From Isosphaera pallida ATCC 43644 (lineage in GTDB: Bacteria; Planctomycetota; Planctomycetia; Isosphaerales; Isosphaeraceae): DNA of 64,000 bases. The stretch is from assembly GCF_000186345.1 (NCBI RefSeq), contig NC_014962.1, positions 4,740,450 to 4,804,449 on the forward strand, written 5' to 3'. This document shows positions 58,401 through 64,000 of this stretch, in pieces. Numbering within the stretch: the first letter of the stretch is position 1; each line of letters opens with the position of its first letter. Under the pieces are notes generated by a model, which was given only the letters and a program-made list of their open reading frames with translations, did not search any database and was not told the DNA's origin. The position numbers and the translations under genes were made by a program.

Positions 58401-58990
58401 CCTCCGACGGGAACGGTGTAGAGTCGCCCCTCGGCGATGGTCCAGGAGTCGCGCAACGAGCGGAACAGAATGCTCTTGCCGTCGGGAGTCCAGCCCATGA
58501 CCTGATGGTCGTATCCCCAGCGGGCCGGCAGCGGCCCCCGCGCCGGGTAGTAGGTCAGTTGTTTGGGGACGCCGCCGGTGGCGGGGATAACATAAACTTG
58601 CTCATCGCCGTCGTACTGGCCGGTGAAGGCGATCATCGAGCCGTCGGGCGAGAACTTGGGGAAGAGTTCCAGGCCGGGATGCGCGGTCAAGCGGGTGGCA
58701 CGCCCACCCTGGTCCGAGACACTCCAAAGATCGCCGGCGTAGCTGAACACCACGGTGTCGCCGTGAAGGTCGGGGTAGCGCAGCATCCGAGTCTGACCCA
58801 GGGCCGGAGTCGCCGCCAAAGCAGCTAGCGCCCCAAGGATCGCCACGCCTGTAGGAGCGACTCGCGTCCGGCGGTCCGACACACGGGGGGTGGGGATCGG
58901 GGCCGTCGCGGAGGGAAGCAAACCGCGAGTCGCGGTGCCGAGGGCCGTTGGGACCGGCCGAAGCAGAAGCAAGATGTCGAGCATGAACAT
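55430..58990 (-). CDS. Exported tricorn-type S41 protease with WD40-like propellers and PDZ
   Basis: About 1186 residues from ATG 58990 (MFMLDILLLLRPV); a TTG at 59209 would add 73 residues. A hydrophobic segment VAILGALAALAATPALGQ marks export. Two beta-propellers follow (repeated FSPDG, WSPDG and TPDGKSI motifs, about 65-640). An acidic linker has a duplicated KPKDDAD. The catalytic C-terminal half has MHGYDWAAIRDQYRPLL with the active-site His region, a PDZ domain (about 850-940), GYIHIPDM, LVIDVRYNGGGN and NENSASDGDIF with the nucleophilic Ser, then IEGEGVVPDIEVEND. Tricorn proteases cut peptides downstream of larger proteases. It is probably periplasmic. The gene is divergent from a sensor kinase. 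Confidence 0.93.
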   Translation of the reverse strand: MFMLDILLLLRPVPTALGTATRGLLPSATAPIPTPRVSDRRTRVAPTGVAILGALAALAATPALGQTRMLRYPDLHGDTVVFSYAGDLWSVSDQGGRATRLTAHPGLELFPKFSPDGSMIAFTGQYDGDEQVYVIPATGGVPKQLTYYPARGPLPARWGYDHQVMGWTPDGKSILFRSLRDSWTIAEGRLYTVPVGGGPAKLLPPPSSGAATFSPDGSRLFYSPLARDFRTWKRYQGGWAQNLFIIDLKTLERKPIAHTVRTERDPMWFADDTLAFNSDRSGTFNLYKVDPATNEVVPLTRSTTWDVRWPSQSNDGRIVYEFDGTLRIVTVSSGEDRGLTIEVPDDGLTRRPERVSAAGLIEDFGLSPKGERALFAARGEVFTVPIENGTTRALVNSSKVHAKAPIWSPDGSTIAYLSDASGEEELWLVAQDGSKPPRQLTHGGRAMRFAPRWSPDGSAIAFVDKDGKLLVADVATGNLVEAADSPEERSTDHVWSPDSRFLAFSLPRPNGNRALFIWSRDAENPEAALQQITDEFFDAFEPAWDPEGNYLYYLANHDFAPQISAIEWNYAGNLMTCAFALALRKDVPHPFPPRSDEVTIEAQPDINADKPKDDADKPKDDADKTPQLEKSNRKVKPIRIDFDGLAQRVARVPIESGNLRGLAATPGHLVFARTPPFFYGRPADSKPSLRVFDLKERKEATLAEDVAGYALSHDGKKALIRQGAAFGLFDVSTKGAASKKPVSTAGLMVERVPVEEWEQIFDEVWRRYRDFFYVENMHGYDWAAIRDQYRPLLKDVAHRADLNHLMGEMISELNVGHAYVTGGDLGLPARPKVALLGARLTYDEMANAYRISRILPGQNQEPLYRSPLTEVGVNVEQGEFLLAIDGQPLKADDDPYRLLKYKADRPVKLTVGPTADPSGEGVREVTITPIDDESNLLYLEWVERNRRKVAELSDGKVGYIHIPDMIDNGIREFIKTFYPQIRKQGLVIDVRYNGGGNVSQMLLERLRRELLGTRFSRTGSQARTYPNETFHGHLVCLLNENSASDGDIFPARFRKAKLGPLIGKRSWGGVVGITSHGPLIDGGTVNVPEFSTNDVDGSYIIEGEGVVPDIEVENDPASLVNGSDPQLERGVVEVLKRIAEDPRVLPSKPADPVKTKAPVAEADDESIPIQRGPVRSDPAHQDRHRD

Positions 58991-59441
58991 AGAGGGAGAT
59001 CTCGGAGGGACGAAGAGATCGCAACCGATCGCGCCGTCCGTCGCCGCGGGAAGAATACGGCCGTGAACAAAGGGACAATGGTTTGATTCAGGACCATCGC
59101 CGACTCGATCCAAGCGGGGTCGATCGGAACCGTCGCGGCGGGTGGAGCGGACTGGGGTTTGAGTGTAACGACCCAATCCCGTCCTGGTCCATGACGGCGC
59201 GATGGTCAACTCCGGAGTCCGAAAGAAACGGTCCTGATGACTCTGAGACTGTTTGCAACCGCCTGATTAACCGCCTAGGATAGTTTTGATGGCCAAACCG
59301 TGGTGCCTGCCGCGTCCTGAGAGCGCAAGAAGACACCCGTTTGGTTGGGCCGCGACGCCGAGGTTGCATCGATCCGTTCCTTCGCGGGCCGGAGCGCCAA
59401 GCGAAGCGAACCCACCAACGGTGAGAGTCGGAACCGACGTG
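58991..59441. other. Divergent region between protease and sensor kinase
   Basis: 451 bases. Both neighbouring frames can be extended into it (59209 on minus, 59289 on plus), so the starts are uncertain. No clear operator is visible. Confidence 0.4.
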
Positions 59442-62400
59442 ATGAATTGTTGGTCGATTGCCCTGACGCTCACACTGTTGATTGGAACCTGGCCGCCGAC
59501 GGCTTGGTCCAAGCCGATCCGGTCCTTGCCCGTTCGGACCTCCCAACCCCCATTGGGACAGATCGAGGCGGCCGAGGATGCTCTTCGGATCCGTCCCTAT
59601 CGGCCCGAGATTCGTTCCGATCCCCGCCGCTCGACGTTCGACTTCACGGACGACGCCGGTTTGACCAAGACCGTTGCATTGAACATCGCCTTCGAGAGCG
59701 ACGGCCAGACCGTCTGGGTGGCCTCGGCCAACGGCGTCCGAAAGTACGACGGCTATCAATGGATCTCTTACAACGTCGCGGAGGGACTTCCCAGCCGGTT
59801 CTGCCGTTCGGTTCATGTCGATGGCCACGGCACAGTCTGGGTTGGCACCGACCTTGGAGTCGCCACCCTCGACCGCGAGACCAACCGCTTTGTGCCCGCC
59901 GAAGCGATCAACCGCCAACTCGCCGGTCTCACGGTTCGGCGGATTCGCGGCGGCTCGGATGGCTCGATCTGGTTTTGCTGCGACCGCTGGCCCAGCCCCG
60001 ACCAACCGGCCGGCCTCTGCCGACTCGATCCCCAAACCGGCGACCTCGTGATCTACCACCAAAGCGACGGCCTTCCGGATGACCATGTCTATGACACGTT
60101 CGTGGATTCCCAAGGCGTGCGTTACGCCCTGACCTCGCGGGGACCAGCTCAATTCGATCCGCAATCCCAGCGTTGGTTCAACCCCCTGGCCGGGAGCGGG
60201 CTGGAAGGGATCGACGACCCGTGCTGGAACGGAGTCGAGTCGAGTCGCTTCGGCGTCATGCTCATCAGCAACGGCAGCATGTTTGTGCGGCCTCCCGCGG
60301 CCCTCAAGATCGCCGGCGACCAGGATTCGCCTTCATTCACCCGCTCCGCCATTGGCTGGCGACGCTACCCCCTGCCCTCGAAGATCAACGCCCTGGTCGT
60401 CACGCCCGATGGGCGGGTTTACACGGCCAACAACCAGTCCCACACACGCCTGGTCGAGTTCCACGAATGGGATGGACGCCGCTTCGTGCCAGTGACCACC
60501 GATGACCTCGACCTCTCAAGAAGCGGAGTGTGGTTGGAGGAACTGGCCCTGGGCACTGGCAACGCCATTTGGGTCGTCGCCGGCTCGGTATTGGTTCGTT
60601 GGGAATGGGAAGGGGCTGAATGGCGCGAATATCCCGGGCTTCCCCCGCCCCGCTTCCAAGACCAATCGGGCCGAGTCTGGTTCGTGGACGAACGCGGAGC
60701 CACCCGGGTGACCCCCCAAAACCAATGGGATCGCATCGAAGGCTTCACCTGGCCCAACTGTTTGGTGGACGCTCAAGGACAAGTCTGGCGTTGGACCGCC
60801 CGCTTCGCCGAACGCTGGGATGATCGCTCCCCCTTACGATTCCATCTCGACGACCTGCACGCCACCACCCCTGACTCCTCCTGGGATCAGCTGCTGGGAC
60901 TCATCGCCACCCACGACGGCGCAGTTTGGGCTTATGGGCAACTCCGGCACCACCCCCAAGCCGCGGAGAAAGACACTGGGTTCGGCTTCCGACGCTGGAA
61001 CGGCCGCGATTGGCGAATCGTCCCCTCCCTAACCTACGCCGATCTCATCGCCTATCTCGGAGCCACTTCGCCCGCCGATCAGACGGAGGTGGAACTGGTC
61101 GATCTGGTGGATGATCGCCGCGGCGGTCTTTGGATTCTGGTCAAACTCACCTTCCAAAACCGTGTCGATCATCGCCTCCTGGTTCACCTGGAGGAAAATA
61201 GTCCCACCACCGATTCGGTTCCTCGTCCCCGCATCGAAAACATCGACGACCAGTTCAACTATAACGATCTTAACTGGTTTCAACGCAAAACCAAAACGAA
61301 CAACATCTTCGACCCGCGACTCGCGGTAGACGGTCAGGGACGTCCCTGGTTATTTGGTCTAGTCGGTCTATCGCGTCGTTCCGAGGATGGAACCTGGGAG
61401 CGGATTCCCGAAGATCGATTGCCGGGTCGGATGATCCGCGAGGTCTTCGGCGCGGGGGGAGCGATGTGGTTTTTCACTTCGAGCGTGTTGGGCGGCGAGG
61501 ATGGGCTGGCGACCTTCCGTAACGACTCCTGGAGCACGCCCCGCTCCTGTCAAAACCTTCCCAATCTACTAGGACGTCGGTTGAGTGACGGCATAGTGAT
61601 TCTCCGAATCGACGACCAGGTGCTGGTGGAGCGCGATCGAGCGGGCGACGCTAAGCCGCTGCAACTTCACGTGCCGGAGGCGGCCAAACTCAATTCGGCG
61701 GTGATAACCACCGACGGCACGCTCTGGCTGGGCGATTCCACGGGAGCCCGCCGCTATCGCGGCGACGGCCTCCCTCCCCGAACTCTGGCCGATCTGGTTT
61801 CCAACCGCTTGAGGGTGGGTGAACCCCTCCAACCTCAGGTGGTGGGCATCGAGCGATTCCGGCCCTTGGGAGGCGAGCGGACCTTCCGTTTCTCCTGGCG
61901 GCTCAATCGCGGCCCCTGGAGCGACTTTCAGGAAACAATCCCTCCCCTTGCAACCGAGTCGCTTCGACCCGGCACCCATCGCCTAGAAGTCGTTTCCATG
62001 GACGAGGGAGGGGATATTGACCCCATTCCGGCCCTCGTCGAGTTTCAGCTTGACCCCATCCCGCTGCAGGAGCGAGGCTGGTTTCTGCCGGTGGTCGGCG
62101 CGGTGGGGATCACGCTAATGAGCCTGGCGTTCGCCTCGATCCGTTCGGCGTTGGGCATGAAGCGGGCCAAACTGGCGGCCGAGGCGGCCAGCCAAGCCAA
62201 AACCATCTTCCTCGCCGCCATCAGCCACGAACTGCGCACCCCGCTCAACGCCGTGTTGGGAATGACCCGACTGCTCTCCGATTCAACCCTAGAAACGCAT
62301 CAACGCGAACAAGTCCGCGAGATTGAACTGGGGGCCGGACGCTTGCTCCGAGTCCTTAACGACTTGATCGACTTCACTGCCCTGGAAACTGGTCGGCTTC

Positions 62401-63722
62401 ACTTGGACATTCGTCCGGTTCGGCTGCACGACCTGCTGGCCGAATCCCTGGCGTCCTCGCGGGAAATAGCTGCTCAGCGTGGTCTGGAGTTTCAGATTCA
62501 CTTGCCAGCACGCGATTGGGTCCGGGTCGTAACCGATCCCACCCGCTTGGGTCAAGTGATCGACAACCTGGCGGGCAACGCCGTCAAGTACACCCTTAAA
62601 GGGTCGATTGACCTGACCATCACCTTCGACCCGTTCCACCGTCAGGACACCCTTCCCGAGGAACTGGCGGAACGAGTGGCTCAGTACTCCTTGGCCGAGG
62701 CGCGGCAAGCCGACCATCTGGCTCAGATGGTCATCCAAGTGCGCGATACGGGAGTCGGGATCGCTCCGGATCGCTTGGAGACGATTTTCCTGCCCTTTGG
62801 CGGTTCAACCCCCTCCCTTGAAACCGGAGCGCGGCCCGCGGGATCGAGCCGGATTGGCCGCGGCACGACCAACAACGGCCTGGGTCTGGCGGTGAGCCGC
62901 CGTCTGGTCGAACGCATGGGCGGCACCATTGAAGTCAGCAGCATCGTGGGCCAGGGTTCGGTGTTTACCGTGAGACTTCCCGTCGGTCTGTTCGAGGAAG
63001 CATGCTCCGAAGACCATTCCCTGATGGGCGAACCCGCGTTGGGAGGTTCGAACTCCGCCGAGGCCGCCCTGCTCGCGGCCACGACGGCGTCAGCCAACCC
63101 AACCGCCAACGGTCAAGCCGAGTCGTCCCCACCGAGCGAGGACGCCAACCCGGCGGCCGTGGTTCCTCCGGCGGTCAATCCCAACGAGTCGCCCCTACGC
63201 ACGGGCGAATTCGGCGTGACCGGCAATCGTCCGGTGGTCGATTTGCGCAGTCGCACCTTCGACCCCGAAATGGGGCGTCGCTTCCCTCTGGAAGTCCTGG
63301 TGGCCGACGATGTTGCGGTTAACCAAAAGCTGCTGGCCTCGATGCTGGAACGGTTCGGCTATCACGCCGATGTCGTGGCCGATGGACGTCAGGCGCTCGA
63401 CGCTCTGGCCGCCAAGTCCTACGACCTGGTAATGCTGGATATTCATATGCCGGTGATGGACGGCGTCGAGGCAGCCCGCCAGATTGCCCGCGCCTGGCCG
63501 GAGACCCGCCGGCCACGTTTAGTGGCCGTCACTGCCAACGCCCGCGGCGAGGAAAGCGCCGCCTGGATGAACGAGGGATTTGTCGATATCCTCTCCAAAC
63601 CAATCCAACCTCACGAATTGGCCGAAACCTTGGAACGCACGGGACGCTGGGCCCGCAAACGCCGCGCCACGCCCGAAGCCAGCGAAACCGACGCGCTGGT
63701 CAACGACAGTCCCGACAACTAA
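59442..63722 (+). CDS. Hybrid two-component sensor with a periplasmic beta-propeller (HTCS-like)
   Basis: About 1426 residues. ATG 59442 begins a signal-like segment (CWSIALTLTLLIGTWPPTAW); ATG 59289 is an alternative. Residues about 60-780 contain two-component-regulator propeller repeats, for example TVWVASANGVRKYDGYQW, TVWVGTDLGVATLDRETN and TLWLGDSTGARRYRG. A Y_Y_Y-like domain follows (RTFRFSWRLNRGPWSDFQE), then one helix (FLPVVGAVGITLMSLAFASI). HisKA has H929 in AAISHELRTPLN. The ATPase has NLAGNAVKYT, DTGVGIA and NGLGLAVSRRLVERMGG. The receiver has VADDVAVNQ, D1333 in VMLDIHMP and SKPIQP. There is no HPt or DNA-binding domain, so the output is separate. Such sensors often detect glycans (inference). 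Confidence 0.92.
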   Translation: MNCWSIALTLTLLIGTWPPTAWSKPIRSLPVRTSQPPLGQIEAAEDALRIRPYRPEIRSDPRRSTFDFTDDAGLTKTVALNIAFESDGQTVWVASANGVRKYDGYQWISYNVAEGLPSRFCRSVHVDGHGTVWVGTDLGVATLDRETNRFVPAEAINRQLAGLTVRRIRGGSDGSIWFCCDRWPSPDQPAGLCRLDPQTGDLVIYHQSDGLPDDHVYDTFVDSQGVRYALTSRGPAQFDPQSQRWFNPLAGSGLEGIDDPCWNGVESSRFGVMLISNGSMFVRPPAALKIAGDQDSPSFTRSAIGWRRYPLPSKINALVVTPDGRVYTANNQSHTRLVEFHEWDGRRFVPVTTDDLDLSRSGVWLEELALGTGNAIWVVAGSVLVRWEWEGAEWREYPGLPPPRFQDQSGRVWFVDERGATRVTPQNQWDRIEGFTWPNCLVDAQGQVWRWTARFAERWDDRSPLRFHLDDLHATTPDSSWDQLLGLIATHDGAVWAYGQLRHHPQAAEKDTGFGFRRWNGRDWRIVPSLTYADLIAYLGATSPADQTEVELVDLVDDRRGGLWILVKLTFQNRVDHRLLVHLEENSPTTDSVPRPRIENIDDQFNYNDLNWFQRKTKTNNIFDPRLAVDGQGRPWLFGLVGLSRRSEDGTWERIPEDRLPGRMIREVFGAGGAMWFFTSSVLGGEDGLATFRNDSWSTPRSCQNLPNLLGRRLSDGIVILRIDDQVLVERDRAGDAKPLQLHVPEAAKLNSAVITTDGTLWLGDSTGARRYRGDGLPPRTLADLVSNRLRVGEPLQPQVVGIERFRPLGGERTFRFSWRLNRGPWSDFQETIPPLATESLRPGTHRLEVVSMDEGGDIDPIPALVEFQLDPIPLQERGWFLPVVGAVGITLMSLAFASIRSALGMKRAKLAAEAASQAKTIFLAAISHELRTPLNAVLGMTRLLSDSTLETHQREQVREIELGAGRLLRVLNDLIDFTALETGRLHLDIRPVRLHDLLAESLASSREIAAQRGLEFQIHLPARDWVRVVTDPTRLGQVIDNLAGNAVKYTLKGSIDLTITFDPFHRQDTLPEELAERVAQYSLAEARQADHLAQMVIQVRDTGVGIAPDRLETIFLPFGGSTPSLETGARPAGSSRIGRGTTNNGLGLAVSRRLVERMGGTIEVSSIVGQGSVFTVRLPVGLFEEACSEDHSLMGEPALGGSNSAEAALLAATTASANPTANGQAESSPPSEDANPAAVVPPAVNPNESPLRTGEFGVTGNRPVVDLRSRTFDPEMGRRFPLEVLVADDVAVNQKLLASMLERFGYHADVVADGRQALDALAAKSYDLVMLDIHMPVMDGVEAARQIARAWPETRRPRLVAVTANARGEESAAWMNEGFVDILSKPIQPHELAETLERTGRWARKRRATPEASETDALVNDSPDN

Positions 63723-63826
63723 ACCCCTCGACTCGACACACGGCAACAACCCCTCTTCCTAGATGAGATCGGGGAACGAGCGCAACGCGAGCGGGGTTGA
63801 GGACTGCGTGGCTGGCCCTGGTCGGT

Positions 63827-64000
63827 TCAGATCGCCTTGGGTTCGTCGGGGGTGTCAGGACCAGGAGCGTGTCCGAAGCGTTGGAGGACCAGTACCATGA
63901 CGGCGACTAGGGCGTAGCCAGCGGCCCAATGCCAGGGTGTCTGATACCAAGCGGTTTCAAGGCGTCCCTGCTGTGCGAGTTGGGCGACGATTGACCAGGG
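63827..64000 (-). CDS. C-terminal part of a membrane protein (truncated by window end)
   Basis: An open frame from the window edge to TGA at 63829-63827 gives 57 residues. It includes TAWYQTPWHWAAGYALVAVM and a following VLVLQRFGH, which form one hydrophobic helix, then an acidic/Pro tail. The composition and third-position GC are gene-like. The family cannot be named from this piece. Confidence 0.6.
   Translation of the reverse strand, partial: PWSIVAQLAQQGRLETAWYQTPWHWAAGYALVAVMVLVLQRFGHAPGPDTPDEPKAI

Overview
The window looks like chromosomal DNA of a planctomycete, most likely from the Isosphaeraceae (inference). The signs are high GC, two secreted proteins that carry the planctomycete LEPR-XLL-type N-terminal motif, a dockerin protein, a tricorn-type protease, a giant Ser/Thr kinase, a Tat-exported Gfo/Idh/MocA oxidoreductase, a NIPSNAP protein and a serine hydrolase fused to a NamZ-type muramidase. 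Gene order is mosaic: short operons of two or three genes, many convergent or divergent pairs, and intergenic stretches of 100-750 bases. No insertion sequence, phage module or CRISPR array was seen.

Region by region. 1-6.6 kb: a long leader, then one enormous Asp/Gly-rich RTX-like repeat protein whose DNA carries recent in-frame segmental duplications, closed by a hairpin terminator. 7-13 kb: an FMN-binding PNPOx-like protein and a secreted HExxH metallopeptidase on the minus strand, divergent from a secreted transglutaminase-like protein, then a four-helix membrane protein. 13-18.5 kb: a free-standing E2-like acyltransferase, ComB, glycyl-tRNA synthetase with a closely coupled TIM-barrel isomerase, and a small membrane protein. 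18.7-29 kb: the giant kinase, small hypotheticals, a dynamin-like GTPase, the CrcB fluoride channel and a family 2 glycosyltransferase. 29-35 kb: Maf and a GH88 unsaturated glucuronyl hydrolase on the minus strand, divergent from an SSS symporter and the serine hydrolase-NamZ fusion. 35-46 kb: a hybrid histidine kinase, mannose-6-phosphate isomerase, a membrane protein and a type IIA topoisomerase pair (A then B). 46.5-52 kb: dockerin protein, GT87 mannosyltransferase-like protein, the interrupted tRNA and a fatty-acid desaturase. 52-64 kb: Zn-dependent dehydrogenase, Gfo/Idh/MocA oxidoreductase, NIPSNAP, tricorn-like protease, a second hybrid histidine kinase with a beta-propeller sensor, and the 3' end of a membrane protein gene that runs off the window.

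The most striking element is on the minus strand at 50432-49990: a tRNA gene with anticodon CAU whose anticodon loop is split by a 371-nt group I intron. The two halves are 35 and 37 nt, fold together into a canonical 72-nt cloverleaf, and the insert carries recognisable P, Q, R and S core sequences, GNRA-capped P2 and P9 hairpins and a terminal G. The insertion site (between nucleotides 36 and 37) is the site I recall for the Azoarcus tRNA-Ile(CAU) intron. An ordinary gene caller would miss this tRNA.

Functional themes: cell-surface and extracellular proteins (RTX-like, dockerin, secreted peptidase and transglutaminase, tricorn), envelope and polysaccharide turnover (NamZ fusion, GH88, GT2, GT87, ManA), signalling (giant kinase, two hybrid histidine kinases) and core information processing (GlyRS, topoisomerase, tRNA). 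Start codons were chosen from ribosome-binding sites, signal peptides and family length; several reading frames extend further upstream through TTG codons that I consider non-initiating.
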